From Bacillus sp. cl95 (lineage in GTDB: Bacteria > Bacillota > Bacilli > Bacillales > Cytobacillaceae): 64,000 nucleotides of DNA. A program made the position numbers and the translations under genes. The notes under the pieces were generated by a model. That model was not told the DNA's origin. It saw only the letters and a program-made list of their open reading frames with translations, and did not search any database. Below are positions 36,268 through 47,440 of this stretch, in pieces. Where the stretch lies: NCBI RefSeq assembly GCF_900115925.1, contig NZ_FOYF01000003.1, positions 504,721 through 568,720 on the forward strand, written 5' to 3'. Numbering within the stretch: position 1 is the stretch's first letter; the number at the start of each line of letters is the position of its first letter.

Positions 36268-37920
36268 TCAAATAGATGCACTTGCGTTTTCGATTTTTTC
36301 CATTGAAAGTTCTCTCAACTTGAATTTCTGGATCTTTCCGGATGCAGTCATTGGGTAGGCATTCGTGAATTCAAAGTAGCGAGGAATCTTATGCTTTGAA
36401 ATCTTTCCTCTACAATAATTTCTTATTTCTTCTTCATCTGCGATTTGGTCTTCTTTCAATATGATCCAAGCCATAACTTCTTCACCATAAACCTTATCCG
36501 GAACACCTACTACTTGAACGTCTAAAATCTTAGGATGGGTATAGAGGAACTCTTCTATTTCACGAGGATAAATGTTTTCTCCACCTCTAATGATCATATC
36601 TTTCAATCTACCTGTAATTTTGCAATATCCATTTTCGTCCATAACTGCTAAATCTCCTGTATGAAGCCAGCCAGCTTCATCAATTGCTTCCCGAGTAGCA
36701 TCATCGTTTTTGTAGTAGCCTTTCATGACATGATACCCACGAGTACATAGTTCACCTTGTTCACCGAAAGGCAGCTCCCGGTTCGTACCTGGCTCTACGA
36801 TTTTAACTTCGACATTCGGCAGAGCTTTGCCAACCGTTTCAACACGAACGCTTATAGGGTCATCGGTACGGGTTTGAGTAATAACTGGAGATGCTTCCGT
36901 CTGTCCGTAAGCAATCGTAATTTCTTTAGCACCCATTCTATCAATGACCGCTTTCATCACTTCTATTGGACAGTTGGATCCAGCCATAATTCCCGTCCTT
37001 AAAGTCGAGAGGTCATATTTACTGAATTCTGGATCATTCAACTCTGCAATGAACATTGTAGGTACTCCGTGAAGACCTGTACACTTTTCATCCTGTACTG
37101 TCTGAAGAACCGCTTTAGGACTGAAGTCCTGCACAGGTACAATGGTTGCACCAACCGTAACACATGCCATAGTGCCAAGAACACACCCGAAGCAATGGAA
37201 AAATGGTACCGGAATACATAAACGATCTTCTTTTGTTAGTTTCATACAGCTTGCAATATTGTAGGCATTGTTGACGATATTATTGTGAGTAAGCATTACA
37301 CCCTTAGGAAACCCTGTTGTTCCGGAAGTGTATTGCATATTGATGGCTTCATTTGGATTAGTAGACTGTATTCTTTCATCAAGTTCTTCGTCAGAAACAT
37401 GATCAGCCATCTCAAGGATATCTTCCCAAGAGTAAGTACCTGGATATTTTTTATCACCGAGGACAATGACGTTCTTTAAGAAAGGCAAACGACTACTATT
37501 TAGTTGACCAGGCTCCGAATCTTTTAGCTCTGGTACTATTTCATTAATGATTTCTATGTATGAGGAATCTTTGAAGACATCCATAAGGATAATGGATGTT
37601 GAATCTGATTGCTTTAGAAGGTACTCCAATTCGGAACTCCGATAATTTGTATTTACGGTAACGAGCACGGCGCCCATCTTTCCTGTTGCAAATTGTGCCG
37701 TCAACCACTCAGGAGTATTAGAAGACCATGCAGCAATGTGCTCACCTTTTTTGATACCTAAATGCATCAAACCCTTTGCAGCCTTTCGACAATTATTTTC
37801 AAATTCAAGGTAGGTCATTCTTAATCCTCTGTCCGAATAAATCACAGCTTCATGCGATGGGTGTAAACGAGCCTTCTCTTCTAAGAGTTTACCAATTGTC
37901 GTATTCAATAATTCACTCAT
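36268..37920 (-). CDS. AMP-binding acyl-CoA synthetase
   Basis: A 550-residue adenylate-forming enzyme that activates a carboxylic acid as acyl-AMP and then acyl-CoA. The P-loop MQYTSGTTGFPKGV (about 187-200), AYGQTEASPV (about 330-339) and GWLHTGDLAVMDENGY with GRLKDMIIRGGENIYP (about 416-448) are complete, as is the C-terminal lysine motif TASGKIQKFKLRE. It resembles medium- or short-chain synthetases of the YngI/FadD3 kind. The ATG at 37920 follows GGGAGG. The methyltransferase gene follows closely. Confidence 0.88.
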   Translation of the reverse strand: MSELLNTTIGKLLEEKARLHPSHEAVIYSDRGLRMTYLEFENNCRKAAKGLMHLGIKKGEHIAAWSSNTPEWLTAQFATGKMGAVLVTVNTNYRSSELEYLLKQSDSTSIILMDVFKDSSYIEIINEIVPELKDSEPGQLNSSRLPFLKNVIVLGDKKYPGTYSWEDILEMADHVSDEELDERIQSTNPNEAINMQYTSGTTGFPKGVMLTHNNIVNNAYNIASCMKLTKEDRLCIPVPFFHCFGCVLGTMACVTVGATIVPVQDFSPKAVLQTVQDEKCTGLHGVPTMFIAELNDPEFSKYDLSTLRTGIMAGSNCPIEVMKAVIDRMGAKEITIAYGQTEASPVITQTRTDDPISVRVETVGKALPNVEVKIVEPGTNRELPFGEQGELCTRGYHVMKGYYKNDDATREAIDEAGWLHTGDLAVMDENGYCKITGRLKDMIIRGGENIYPREIEEFLYTHPKILDVQVVGVPDKVYGEEVMAWIILKEDQIADEEEIRNYCRGKISKHKIPRYFEFTNAYPMTASGKIQKFKLRELSMEKIENASASI

Positions 37921-38322
37921 TCTCTTAACCTCCCATAATTGCTCTTTCATCATCCTTAAATAGGAACCGCTTTCATTATTATAAATAATTATTTAAGAAT
38001 ATTCTATATTTTTAGAACTTTTGATTTATATCTCTGTCTGAATTGTGTCTAGAGATTAATTTCAGAAACATACGAAAAAAAATGAAGTGATCATATCATG
38101 GATTAAGGATAATGAACAATGACTTTTTACATGCAAATAATTCATCCAATGATTGTTTCCTAGGCACATTTCCTTCAACATAACTTAATGGACAACTTTT
38201 GAATCTGAACGAAAGTACCTTTTTAAAAAAATTCATCGAATCCCTTTTCAAATAGCTAAAAAACCTATATAATTAACAAAACTGAATATTCAAACCATTT
38301 TTCCGAGGAGGCATTCAAGAGC
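37921..38322. other. Divergent intergenic region between acyl-CoA synthetase and sda
   Basis: About 400 bp of AT-rich DNA. It contains the sda promoter near its right end. I looked for DnaA boxes, which control sda in B. subtilis, and found none close to consensus. No other gene or hairpin is visible. Confidence 0.55.
38245..38273 (+). promoter_or_regulatory. Candidate sda promoter
   Basis: TTTTCA (38245-38250) and TATAAT (38268-38273) are 17 bp apart, placing the start about 43 bp before the sda ATG. The -35 matches only four of six bases. Confidence 0.5.
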
Positions 38323-38457
38323 ATGAAAATCATGAGTAACGAACAGTTAGTTGTATCGTATCGGGATGCATTAAAATCAGGAAATGAAAAGGATTGGATA
38401 AGATTTTTGAAAGAAGAAATTCAACGTCGTGGATTAAGACCATTCAAAAACCGCTAA
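38323..38457 (+). CDS. sda: Sporulation histidine kinase inhibitor Sda
   Basis: A 44-residue protein, MKIMSNEQLVVSYRDALKSG then DWIRFLKEEIQRRGL. It fits the helical-hairpin fold of Sda: the LxxSY/EL-x-x-x-Y opening, and the second helix ending (E/K)EIxRRGL. Sda binds the dimerisation domain of sporulation kinases (KinA, KinB) and blocks phosphorelay input. GAGGAGG lies 11 bases before the ATG; a second ATG three codons on is possible. The histidine kinase at 4275-6821 is a conceivable target, but that is speculation. Confidence 0.82.
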   Translation: MKIMSNEQLVVSYRDALKSGNEKDWIRFLKEEIQRRGLRPFKNR

Positions 38458-38468
38458 TAATTGAACGT

Positions 38469-38506
38469 AAGCCGCCGAATTCATTCGGCGGCTTCTCTAT
38501 TTTTAT
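38469..38506. terminator. Bidirectional terminator between sda and odhB
   Basis: A 12-bp GC-rich perfect repeat AAGCCGCCGAAT/ATTCGGCGGCTT with a minimal loop is followed by CTCTATTTTTAT and serves both convergent genes. Confidence 0.85.
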
Positions 38507-38517
38507 CCTTAATATGA

Positions 38518-39783
38518 TTAACTCTCCAATAATAATGAATCAGGATCCTCCAACAGCTCCTTGATTTTCACAAGAAAACTTACTGCCTCTTTACCATCTA
38601 CAATACGATGATCGTAAGAAAGGGCAAGGAACATCATCGGTCTATTCTCCATTCTTTCTTCATCAATCGCTATAGGGCGGAGTTGGATTTTATGCATACC
38701 GAGTATGCCCACTTGTGGTCCATTGAGAATAGGGGTTGATAGTAATGACCCAAAAACACCACCATTTGTAATTGTGAACGTCCCCCCTTGCAAATCAGAT
38801 ATGGAGAGTTTATTTACTTTGGCCTTATTGGCTAAATCAAGAATGCTCGTTTCTATCTCTGCGAACGATTTCCGGTCAGCATCACGAACAACAGGGACCA
38901 CTAATCCATCTGGAGCAGCAACCGCAATTCCAATGTCATAGAACTTCTTAACTAGTAATTCATCTCCCTGAATCTCTGCATTTAGATAAGGATATTTTTT
39001 CAAAGCAGCCACTACAGCTTTCGTAAAAAAGCTCATAAAGCCTAATCTGACATCATGCTCTGCGTAAAATTTATCTTTGCGCTTATTTCTAAGTTTCATG
39101 ATTTCAGACATATCGACTTCATTGAATGTAGTTAGCATTGCTGCTGTTTGCTGAACTTCGACTAAACGCTTTGCGATTGTTTGTCTTCTCCTAGACATTT
39201 TTTCACGTTCGATTGGTTTAACTGATTCTGATGTATTAATGGATAGACCTACCTGTTCACTTACTTGTTTCTCCGGTTGCGGAGTTACTTTTTGAATTTC
39301 AAGAGATGTAATATCCTGTAAACGTACCCTTCCTAGTGGATCCTTTGTTTGAACGTCATTCAAATCTATCCCTTTTTCACGCGCAAGTTTTCTTGCTGCT
39401 GGTGAAGCAATCGGACGTTGTTTGGTCTTTTCCATAAAAAGATCATTTGAAACGACTTCTTCACTTTTTGATTCTTTCGATGATTCTTTTTTGATGTCTT
39501 CTTCGTTTTCCTCCTTAGAAGGTAAGGAAACTGGTTCTGCTTCCTCACCACCTTCGGAAACAAGTGCGATCGTTTCTCCTACTTTTACCGTGTCACCCTC
39601 CTCAAAATTCAGTTCTGTTAAAATACCTGCCTGTTCAGAAATTATCTCGACATTAACCTTATCTGTTTCTAATTCAACAATATAATCTCCCTTTTCAACT
39701 CTATCACCCTTGTTTTTTAACCATCGGGCAATGGTACCTTCTGTGATAGATTCCGCTAATTCTGGTACTTTGATTTCTGCCAT
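38518..39783 (-). CDS. odhB: 2-oxoglutarate dehydrogenase E2, OdhB/SucB
   Basis: A 421-residue dihydrolipoyl succinyltransferase, the core of the oxoglutarate dehydrogenase complex of the TCA cycle. The lipoyl domain (1-76) has the modified lysine in ETDKVNVE (Lys about 42). A charged Glu/Lys/Ser linker leads to the E3-binding domain (about 125-160, [13 protein letters not shown]). The catalytic domain (about 190-421) ends with [13 protein letters not shown], containing the active-site His and Asp. It starts one base after odhA. The E3 gene is not here. Confidence 0.95.
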   Translation of the reverse strand: MAEIKVPELAESITEGTIARWLKNKGDRVEKGDYIVELETDKVNVEIISEQAGILTELNFEEGDTVKVGETIALVSEGGEEAEPVSLPSKEENEEDIKKESSKESKSEEVVSNDLFMEKTKQRPIASPAARKLAREKGIDLNDVQTKDPLGRVRLQDITSLEIQKVTPQPEKQVSEQVGLSINTSESVKPIEREKMSRRRQTIAKRLVEVQQTAAMLTTFNEVDMSEIMKLRNKRKDKFYAEHDVRLGFMSFFTKAVVAALKKYPYLNAEIQGDELLVKKFYDIGIAVAAPDGLVVPVVRDADRKSFAEIETSILDLANKAKVNKLSISDLQGGTFTITNGGVFGSLLSTPILNGPQVGILGMHKIQLRPIAIDEERMENRPMMFLALSYDHRIVDGKEAVSFLVKIKELLEDPDSLLLES

Positions 39784-39784
39784 T

Positions 39785-42616
39785 CTACTCTCCCCCTTGT
39801 GATTGTTTCGAAAGTGCTTTCAAAATCATTTGTGCCTGTTCAAGTTTGTGAACATTTGGGTCCCCTTCAGCTGGACTAGATCTTCGTCGTCTTCCGATAT
39901 ATTCAACTTTGATACCATTTGGAGCCATTTCTTGAATTCTTGGTTCCACGAAACTCCAAGCGCCCATATTTTTCGGCTCTTCCTGAATCCAGCAAATCTC
40001 ATGAAGGTTTGGGTATTTATTAAATTCATTTTCCAAGATTTTTGCAGGAAACGGATAGATTTCCTCGATGCGCAGAACTCGTAACCAGTTCAAATCGCTA
40101 TATTCCTTCATTTTTTCTGCTAAATCAATGGCAATCTTCCCTGAACACAATACAACCCTTTCCACTATCTCCGAATTAGTTCCAGAGTCTGGTTGAGCAA
40201 TAATCGCCTTGAACTTCCCAGTACTTAATTCCACTCCAGATGAGGATACCAGTGGATTTCTTAGTAAGCTTTTAGGACTCATAACCACTAACGGTCTGAT
40301 TTCTTCTCTTTTTAGCATTAATGCTTGGCGGCGAAGAAGGTGAAAGTATTGTGCCGAAGTTGTCAGGTTTACAACCGTCCAATTGTTTTCCGCAGCGGAT
40401 TGAAGGAATCTTTCCAATCTACCACTTGAATGTTCAGGTCCTTGTCCTTCGTATCCATGAGGCAATAGCATTACCAGGCCTGACTTTTGTCCCCATTTTG
40501 CTCTTCCAGCAGCGATAAATTGATCAAAAATTACCTGAGCGGCATTAGCAAAATCACCATACTGCGCTTCCCATATAACAAGTGACTCCGGGGAATAGAT
40601 ATTATATCCATACTCAAAACCTAATACAGACCCTTCCGACAATGGGCTATTATGTATGGCAAATGAAGCTTTCGCAGTAGAGAGCTGGTGTAAAGGAGAG
40701 TATTTTTCTCCTGTGACACTGTCATGTAAGACAAGATTTCTTTGGGCAAATGTACCTCTTTCAGAATCCTGACCAGTCAATCGAATAGGTATCCCCTCAG
40801 ATAGAATCGTTGCAAATGCTAATGACTCTGCATGTCCCCAATCTATTTTTCCCTGTTCGAACATTTCTTTTCTTCGTCCTAAAATCCGTTCAAGCTTCGT
40901 GTAAACTTGAAACTTCTCAGGTCTGAATAGTAGTTCTTCATTTATGCGTTTCAATACCTCTGTTGGAACAGTTGTATCCAGGTCTGGGAAGCCTTTCTCG
41001 ATCGTTACCGGCAATTGAGGAACATGAACTTCCGGTTCCTTTACACTAGCAGAAACATTATCAAAAGCCTTTTGAAACACTCCAGTTATTTCTTCTTCTA
41101 TATCTTTTACTTGGCTATCGTTCAAAACTCCATCAACTTTAAGTGATTTCCCGTAAATTTCTTTTACCGTAGGATGTTTATGAATGAGATTGTACATCCG
41201 CGGATTAGTTGTCATCGGTTCATCCATTTCGTTATGACCGAATCTTCGGTAACCAATCAAGTCGATTAGAAAATCTTTATTAAAAAGAGACCGGTACTCT
41301 GCGGCTAATTTAGCCACTGCCAGACATGCCTCAGGATCATCTGCGTTCACATGCACAATCGGAATCTCATATCCCTTTGCCAAGTCACTTGCATAACGAG
41401 TGGATCTTGAATCCATCGCTTCGGTTGTAAAACCGATTGTATTATTGGCAATTATGTGAATACTCCCCCCAGTACGGTACCCTTTGAGCCTACTCAAGTT
41501 TAGAGTTTCTGCAACAATGCCTTCCCCTGGAAAAGCAGCATCTCCATGAACAAGAATGGCTAGTGCTGATTGAGGCTCTTCATGGGGGTAACCTGGTCTC
41601 GATCTTTCGTCTTGCGCTGCACGTGTAAAACCTTCTACGACCGCACCCACGTATTCAAGGTGACTTGGATTATTCGCCAAGGTCAATCTAGCTCTTACGG
41701 TATTTTCTTCCTTGATTTGTCTATCTAAACCAAGGTGATACTTTACATCACCAGTCCAACCATAATTGATTCCAATCGAACCTTCCGATGGAACCAGTTC
41801 TTTGTTGGGAGCATGCTGAAATTCCGAAAATATTTTCTCGTATGGTTTACAAAGAACATGGGCCAATACATTTAAGCGTCCGCGATGTGCCATCCCGATG
41901 TTAATCGTTTTCGCCCCATCCTGAACTGCTTCCGTTACGATTTCATCTATTAAAGGAATCATGCTATCCAAGCCTTCGATTGAAAACCTTTTCTGGCCAA
42001 CAAAAGTACGATGCAGGAACTTTTCAAACAGTTCAACCTGTGCAAGCCTTTTGAATAAGCCTATACGCTTTTGCTTGGAAAGGGAAGCAAGCACACTTCC
42101 AGTTTCGACTTTTTCTTGGAGCCACTTTTTTTCTTCGGCATCGTGAATGTGACCAAACTCATAGGCTATAGAATTCGTATATACTCTTATAAGAAATTGA
42201 TACGCGTCCCACCCTGTACTTATTTCTTTAGGTGCAAAATCACACAACAGTTCGGCAGGAAGTTTTTCAAGATCTTCCTTTAATAATCCAAATGATGCAG
42301 GATCGATTTCTTGTTCAGCATAATTTTGCTTTGTGATTGGAGAAACTTTAGCCGATAAATGACCAAATACTCTAATCTGTTCAGCAAGTTTCACGGCTGC
42401 TAAGATCTTTTCTGTTGATTGTAAATGCTGATTAGAAGGTATCGTTTCACTATTGAACGACTTGCTTCTAGCTTCTAAGTTTTGAAAATAGTCTTTTAGG
42501 TCATTAGAAACCAAATCCGGATCTGTTTGATAAGTTTCATACATTTCAAGAATATATCCAAGGTTTGGCCCCAGAAATTGTCCCTCTAAAAAACGTTTTA
42601 CTTGTGAATTGTCCAT
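39785..42616 (-). CDS. odhA: 2-oxoglutarate dehydrogenase E1, OdhA/SucA
   Basis: A 943-residue thiamine-diphosphate enzyme that decarboxylates 2-oxoglutarate and loads succinyl groups on OdhB. The substrate/TPP region shows [33 protein letters not shown] and [12 protein letters not shown] (TPP GDA...N motif). The N-terminus ([14 protein letters not shown]) follows the Bacillus form. The frame is open to 42685, but the ATG at 42616 is chosen because AGGGG lies 8 bases upstream and MDNSQV matches the family. It forms an operon with odhB. Confidence 0.95.
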   Translation of the reverse strand: MDNSQVKRFLEGQFLGPNLGYILEMYETYQTDPDLVSNDLKDYFQNLEARSKSFNSETIPSNQHLQSTEKILAAVKLAEQIRVFGHLSAKVSPITKQNYAEQEIDPASFGLLKEDLEKLPAELLCDFAPKEISTGWDAYQFLIRVYTNSIAYEFGHIHDAEEKKWLQEKVETGSVLASLSKQKRIGLFKRLAQVELFEKFLHRTFVGQKRFSIEGLDSMIPLIDEIVTEAVQDGAKTINIGMAHRGRLNVLAHVLCKPYEKIFSEFQHAPNKELVPSEGSIGINYGWTGDVKYHLGLDRQIKEENTVRARLTLANNPSHLEYVGAVVEGFTRAAQDERSRPGYPHEEPQSALAILVHGDAAFPGEGIVAETLNLSRLKGYRTGGSIHIIANNTIGFTTEAMDSRSTRYASDLAKGYEIPIVHVNADDPEACLAVAKLAAEYRSLFNKDFLIDLIGYRRFGHNEMDEPMTTNPRMYNLIHKHPTVKEIYGKSLKVDGVLNDSQVKDIEEEITGVFQKAFDNVSASVKEPEVHVPQLPVTIEKGFPDLDTTVPTEVLKRINEELLFRPEKFQVYTKLERILGRRKEMFEQGKIDWGHAESLAFATILSEGIPIRLTGQDSERGTFAQRNLVLHDSVTGEKYSPLHQLSTAKASFAIHNSPLSEGSVLGFEYGYNIYSPESLVIWEAQYGDFANAAQVIFDQFIAAGRAKWGQKSGLVMLLPHGYEGQGPEHSSGRLERFLQSAAENNWTVVNLTTSAQYFHLLRRQALMLKREEIRPLVVMSPKSLLRNPLVSSSGVELSTGKFKAIIAQPDSGTNSEIVERVVLCSGKIAIDLAEKMKEYSDLNWLRVLRIEEIYPFPAKILENEFNKYPNLHEICWIQEEPKNMGAWSFVEPRIQEMAPNGIKVEYIGRRRRSSPAEGDPNVHKLEQAQMILKALSKQSQGGE

Positions 42617-42859
42617 CCTTCCATCCCCTAAAAATAGAATTCTTAGCACTGATACTATATGTGTAACCTTTTTACTTTTACCCAAATGGTAATAAATTTA
42701 ACGATAATTCACCAATTTCCCCTCTTAAAATGACATTTTCGGCAACATCCACTTGTTATGTTAGGAGCAAAAAGTCTTATTATCAAAGCTCTATTTATGT
42801 TTAGTGTGGTGTTTTACGAGTAAATTCATTAAAAGTATCGTCTTTTTTTTACAAGTCTA

Positions 42860-42887
42860 ATAAAAAAAGATGGTTCACACCATCTTT
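42860..42887 (-). terminator. Terminator of mnmH
   Basis: AAAGATGG (42866-42873) pairs with CCATCTTT (42880-42887), and the minus strand continues with a T-run (TTTTTTTATTAG). Confidence 0.85.
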
Positions 42888-42888
42888 G

Positions 42889-43953
42889 TCATTTTACAAC
42901 TGAAGTTTTAACAAGTTCCTTTAAATGAGTCTCGATTTGACTTGCTGCTTCTTCAATGCTCTCGGCGTATATTACATAAAAATTCCCATTGTAATCCAAT
43001 CTTTTGTGATCATACCTTGGATCGTAATATTTCTCCAATAGAATCCGGATCATATCCGGATAATTACGAATATTTAGATACTCTTCAAGAAGCAGCATAA
43101 ATTCTTTATCTCGTATCCTTCTGGAAATTTTCTCAACGCCTTCAGAAATTTTGCTATGATACCAATCCTCTTTTTCGAAGGGCTTAACGTACTCATTAAC
43201 AATGTGTTCAACCCTTTTTTCAAACGGCATTTCGATATGGAAATGGATACCCTCTAATTTTCTCTGTATCAATTCCTCGGGTTGAACAACTCGACCAATT
43301 CTTTTGCTTTCTGCTTCCATAATGAAAAAGTCAGATGAAGCTAACTCAGAAATTTTTCTATATATTAATGAGTCGAAGGTTTTCTGGTTATGTCCTTCCC
43401 CAATGCCAATCATCCCAAAGATAGACCCACGATGCCCAGCCATATGTTCAAGGTCAAGGATAGGATACCCTATTCTATCTAGCATTTTCAGAATTTCCGT
43501 CTTCCCGACACCGGTCATTCCATGAAGTACCACCGCTTTTTCTGGTAAGATATGAGGAATCTCTTCTAATATATGCTGCCTGTATGCCTTGTAGCCACCT
43601 ATCAACCTACTCGCTGAAAGGCCAGCGAATTCAAGGAAAGTAACAACAGATTTGCTTCTCATTCCTCCGCGCCAGCAATAGACGATTGGCGTATATTTAG
43701 GATTTGCATGTTCTTTTATTGTTTGAAGCATAGAAGGTATTTTAGGAGAGACAAACTCCATCGCTTTCCATTTTGCTGCATCTTGGCCTTCATTTTTATA
43801 TATAATCCCAATTTCATGACGTTCCTCATTTGTAAAAATCGGTACGTTTATGGCTCCAGGAATGGATCCTTCTTTAAATTCTATCGGAGAACGAACATCA
43901 AAAATCGGTGCTTCCCCATTTTTCAGAACGTCTTGTACTGTAATTTCTTTCAC
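42889..43953 (-). CDS. mnmH: tRNA 2-selenouridine synthase MnmH (SelU/YbbB)
   Basis: A 354-residue protein with an N-terminal rhodanese domain (about 1-120) bearing the active-site cysteine in VYCWRGGMRSKS and a C-terminal P-loop domain (GMTGVGKTE, about 144-152). MnmH exchanges sulfur for selenium in 2-thiouridine at the tRNA wobble base, via a geranylated intermediate. Selenium transfer needs SelD, which is not in the window. The GTG at 43953 is preferred, with GAGGAG 10 bases upstream; a TTG at 43971 is the alternative. It lies 110 bp after trpA on the same strand. Confidence 0.9.
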   Translation of the reverse strand: MKEITVQDVLKNGEAPIFDVRSPIEFKEGSIPGAINVPIFTNEERHEIGIIYKNEGQDAAKWKAMEFVSPKIPSMLQTIKEHANPKYTPIVYCWRGGMRSKSVVTFLEFAGLSASRLIGGYKAYRQHILEEIPHILPEKAVVLHGMTGVGKTEILKMLDRIGYPILDLEHMAGHRGSIFGMIGIGEGHNQKTFDSLIYRKISELASSDFFIMEAESKRIGRVVQPEELIQRKLEGIHFHIEMPFEKRVEHIVNEYVKPFEKEDWYHSKISEGVEKISRRIRDKEFMLLLEEYLNIRNYPDMIRILLEKYYDPRYDHKRLDYNGNFYVIYAESIEEAASQIETHLKELVKTSVVK

Positions 43954-44062
43954 CTTAAAAACACTCCTCAAATCATGAAGTCCTTGATAACTTCCGATTA
44001 CTATCCTCTTATAATATAGGAAAAAAAGTGTTTTGAAAACTTGCTTGCTTTACGGTTCATCT

Positions 44063-44845
44063 TTAGGTATAAACATCCCCTTTCTTAATTGTAGACATAA
44101 GGTTTTCTATTCCTTCTGTATCTCCCTTATGGAACATTTCCACTATTTTACTTCCGACGACCACACCGTCACAATACTTGGATAATAACTTAGCCTGTTC
44201 AGCATCAGAAATGCCAAATCCAGCAAGGACAGGGATTGAACTGCGTTGTTTTACTTTATTTAAAAAATCGAAGACTTCTTCATTAAATTCTTTTCTTTTT
44301 CCAGTGATTCCTTTCACGGTCACACAATAGAGAAATCCTCCTTCAACCCCGAATTGTTCAATTCTTTCTACCGGTGTCGTTAACGTCACGAGACGAATAA
44401 GATCAATATCCGTGTCTTCGAGATGCGATTGGATGATGCCTTCCTCCTCAAACGGTAAATCCGGAATAATCAACCCCACAATCCTAGCATCCTCGCAATC
44501 ACGAATAAAATCTTCGATGTTGTAAGCTAATATTGAATTTAGATAACTCATAATAATTAAAGGGATATTTAAAGAATCTCTAATTTTGAAAAGTTCAATC
44601 ATCACACTCTTTAAATTTGTTCCACCATTAAGTGCTCTTAAACCAGCTTGTTGAATGATAGGTCCATCGGCAACGGGGTCCGAAAATGGAATTCCAACTT
44701 CAATTGCCGTAGCACCTAACTTTTGGAGAAAACAAAGCCTTTCTCCTAATCTTTCAAGGCCTCCATCCCCTGCCATGATATACGGGACAAAGGCTTTTTC
44801 CTTGTTTAACCCTAGGCCTTTCATAACATTTGCTAGCTTTTTCAT
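44063..44845 (-). CDS. trpA: Tryptophan synthase alpha subunit TrpA
   Basis: A 260-residue TIM barrel that cleaves indole-glycerol phosphate and channels indole to TrpB. The catalytic Glu and Asp are in [14 protein letters not shown] (Glu about 48, Asp about 59). The phosphate loop is seen as LAGFGISD and VVVGSKIVE. Its start overlaps the trpB stop by 4 bp. It is the last gene of the operon; no obvious terminator separates it from mnmH, so read-through is possible. Confidence 0.95.
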   Translation of the reverse strand: MKKLANVMKGLGLNKEKAFVPYIMAGDGGLERLGERLCFLQKLGATAIEVGIPFSDPVADGPIIQQAGLRALNGGTNLKSVMIELFKIRDSLNIPLIIMSYLNSILAYNIEDFIRDCEDARIVGLIIPDLPFEEEGIIQSHLEDTDIDLIRLVTLTTPVERIEQFGVEGGFLYCVTVKGITGKRKEFNEEVFDFLNKVKQRSSIPVLAGFGISDAEQAKLLSKYCDGVVVGSKIVEMFHKGDTEGIENLMSTIKKGDVYT

Positions 44846-46044
44846 TTTTCATCCCCCTTTAAAATTGACTGAACAGAATGCACGTCTTTGTCTCCACGTC
44901 CTGATAAACAAACAACTACATTTTCTGATACGGATCTCGTTTTCGCATAGTTGATCGCATATGCAATGGCATGGGCACTTTCTAGAGCTGGGATGATTCC
45001 CTCTGTTTTGGCCAACAGTTGAAAGGCCTCAAGGGCTTCTATGTCCGTTATGGAAGTATATTTAATACGACCAGTTTCTTTTAAAAAGCTGTGTTCTGGT
45101 CCTACCCCCGGATAATCCAATCCGGCCGATATGCTGTGTGCTTCTTGGATTTGTCCATGAGTGTCCTGGAGTAGGTACATCATTGCACCATGTAACACTC
45201 CTGGCTTTCCTTTTGTTAAAGAAGCAGCATGAAAGTCTGTTTCCGTTCCTTGCCCTGCAGCTTCAACGCCAATTAACCTTACAGAATCATCTTCAATAAA
45301 GGGATAAAACATTCCCATCGCATTACTGCCTCCACCAATGCATGCAATGACTGCATCCGGAAGTTTCCCTACTTTTTCAAGGAATTGTTGCTTTGTTTCT
45401 TTCCCGATAATGCTTTGGAAATCTCGAACCATCATTGGAAAAGGATGAGGGCCCATGACTGACCCTAAAAGGTAATGTGTATCATCCACATTTGCTACCC
45501 AGTATCGTAACGCTTCATTGACGGCATCTTTAAGTGTCGCACTACCAGATTTCACGCCTACCACCCTCGCACCGAGCAACTCCATTCTGAATACATTTAA
45601 CGATTGTCTTTTTATGTCTTCTTCTCCCATAAAAATCACACAATCCAGATTCAATAATGCACAAACGGTTGCCGTTGCGACGCCATGCTGACCTGCTCCC
45701 GTTTCAGCAACGATTTTCCGTTTACCCATCCTGACAGCAATCAGTGCCTGCCCTATAGTATTGTTAATTTTGTGTGCACCAGTATGGTTCAAATCTTCTC
45801 TTTTAAGATAAATGGCGGCTCCGCCTGCATGTTTGGTTAAGTTTTCTGCAAAAAATAACGGTGTTTCTCTCCCTACATAGTTCTTTAAGAGCTTATTTAT
45901 GCTTTCTTGAAAAAGAGAATCTTTTTTTGCGATTGTGTATTCCTGCTCTAATTCCTTAACAGCCTTCATTAGTGTTTCAGGAATGTACTGTCCCCCAAAA
46001 ATCCCAAAATGTCCTTTAGCATCTGGCAACGTATATGATTTCAT
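44842..46044 (-). CDS. trpB: Tryptophan synthase beta subunit TrpB
   Basis: A 400-residue PLP enzyme joining indole and serine. The PLP lysine is in the signature [11 protein letters not shown] (Lys about 92), and the phosphate-binding glycines are [10 protein letters not shown] (about 235-244). The indole-tunnel [10 protein letters not shown] and ETGAGQHG motifs are intact. It lies 2 bp after trpF and overlaps trpA by 4 bp. Confidence 0.97.
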   Translation of the reverse strand: MKSYTLPDAKGHFGIFGGQYIPETLMKAVKELEQEYTIAKKDSLFQESINKLLKNYVGRETPLFFAENLTKHAGGAAIYLKREDLNHTGAHKINNTIGQALIAVRMGKRKIVAETGAGQHGVATATVCALLNLDCVIFMGEEDIKRQSLNVFRMELLGARVVGVKSGSATLKDAVNEALRYWVANVDDTHYLLGSVMGPHPFPMMVRDFQSIIGKETKQQFLEKVGKLPDAVIACIGGGSNAMGMFYPFIEDDSVRLIGVEAAGQGTETDFHAASLTKGKPGVLHGAMMYLLQDTHGQIQEAHSISAGLDYPGVGPEHSFLKETGRIKYTSITDIEALEAFQLLAKTEGIIPALESAHAIAYAINYAKTRSVSENVVVCLSGRGDKDVHSVQSILKGDEK

Positions 46045-46046
46045 TT

Positions 46047-46655
46047 TTAACTTCCTCCCCTTGCTTCACGAATAAATTGTCCTATCTTAAAAAAATCCTT
46101 TACCCCCTTCGTTTCAACACCACTGCTCACATCTACCATCCACGGTGCAACTTCATGAATGCCTTTTTTTACATTAGCTGCATTCAACCCACCAGCAAGG
46201 ATGATTTTCTTGTTATCTAAACCTCTCTTTCTAATGAGACTCCAATCAAACGTGGTACCATTTCCCCCACGATAAGGACCAACTGCACTATCAAGTAAGA
46301 AACACTCACATGAATATTCTCGCATTCTATCGAAATCGGATTCTTCTTTTATACTAAAAGCTTTTATCACTGGCAGTGACAGAGTCTTACATACATCAGG
46401 ATTTTCATCACCATGCAATTGGAAATGCGTTAACCCAGCTTGCGAAGCAATTCTCTCCATCACATCAATCTTCTCATTAACAAAAACACCAATTTTCATG
46501 ATATCTGCAGGTAATCTCTTAATGATTTCTTGAGCTTTTTCACCGTTTATCATTCTCTTACTTTTTGCAAAAACAAATCCAAGTGCATCCGCTCCTAAGT
46601 TGGCTGAATGGATCGCCGTTTTCGAGTCGATTATGCCGCAAATCTTTATCCTCAT
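46047..46655 (-). CDS. trpF: Phosphoribosylanthranilate isomerase TrpF
   Basis: A 202-residue TIM barrel converting phosphoribosylanthranilate to CdRP. The catalytic cysteine is in the opening MRIKICGI (Cys6) and the general-acid aspartate is in [20 protein letters not shown] (about 129-148). The phosphate site is [11 protein letters not shown]. It overlaps trpC by 4 bp. Confidence 0.94.
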   Translation of the reverse strand: MRIKICGIIDSKTAIHSANLGADALGFVFAKSKRMINGEKAQEIIKRLPADIMKIGVFVNEKIDVMERIASQAGLTHFQLHGDENPDVCKTLSLPVIKAFSIKEESDFDRMREYSCECFLLDSAVGPYRGGNGTTFDWSLIRKRGLDNKKIILAGGLNAANVKKGIHEVAPWMVDVSSGVETKGVKDFFKIGQFIREARGGS

Positions 46656-47440
46656 AAGCTTGCCCCATGTGTGAGTGGAAGGCGGAGTTGTTTCATTGTC
46701 CGAGCAATATTTTCACTCAACATCATTGTTTCCCCGACTAAAATCCCTTGTGCCCCTGCATGAATAACTTCCATGACATCCTGCTGGCTTCGTATTCCGC
46801 TTTCACTAACTACGATCGCTCCAGAATCTTTAAGTAATGGTGCAAGCTTCTTTGTAACATCAAGGTTCACCTCAAAAGTCTTGAGATTGCGATTGTTGAT
46901 ACCAATGAGTTCTGCATCAAGGTTAATGGCTCTTTCGAGTTCCTCTTCATCATGGACTTCAACAAGTATTTCCAATCCTTGAGCTTTTGCGTACGAATAC
47001 AAAGACTCCAATTTACTTTCGGGAAGTGCCGCTGCAATCAAGAGGATAACATCAGCGCCATATGATGCCGCCACGTCAATTTGAATCTCATCAATCATAA
47101 AATCCTTACAAAGTATGGGGATTTGGACTGATTCACGAATTGCTTTTAGATCATTAAATGATCCTTGAAAAAAAGTTTGATCAGTCAAAACAGATATCGC
47201 CACAGCTCCATTTTCCTCATATAACGAACCTTGAGTGACTGGGTCGAGTAGTCCATTGATGACACCTTTTGAAGGAGATGCACGCTTAAACTCTGCGATG
47301 ACGGAGATCTCTGTAGCTGTTTTCATTTTTTCCGTAAGTGACCTTCTTGGGTCGATTTTTTCATTTGCTAAAAAAGTTTCATAGAGATTCAAAACTTCCT
47401 GCCTTTTTTTCCGAATGATTTTCTCTAATATCAACGTCAT
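46652..47440 (-). CDS. trpC: Indole-3-glycerol phosphate synthase TrpC
   Basis: A 262-residue TIM barrel closing the indole ring. Motifs IAEFKRASPSKG (about 47-58), VLTDQTFFQGS, PILCKDFMID and GINNRNLKTFEV are present with the catalytic lysines and glutamates; the phosphate loop is VSESGI and GILVGETMM. It overlaps trpD by one base and trpF by four. Confidence 0.96.
   Translation of the reverse strand: MTLILEKIIRKKRQEVLNLYETFLANEKIDPRRSLTEKMKTATEISVIAEFKRASPSKGVINGLLDPVTQGSLYEENGAVAISVLTDQTFFQGSFNDLKAIRESVQIPILCKDFMIDEIQIDVAASYGADVILLIAAALPESKLESLYSYAKAQGLEILVEVHDEEELERAINLDAELIGINNRNLKTFEVNLDVTKKLAPLLKDSGAIVVSESGIRSQQDVMEVIHAGAQGILVGETMMLSENIARTMKQLRLPLTHGASL

Noticed and set aside
37921-38322. 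DnaA boxes upstream of sda
   Set aside because: The best match I found has too many mismatches to TTATCCACA.
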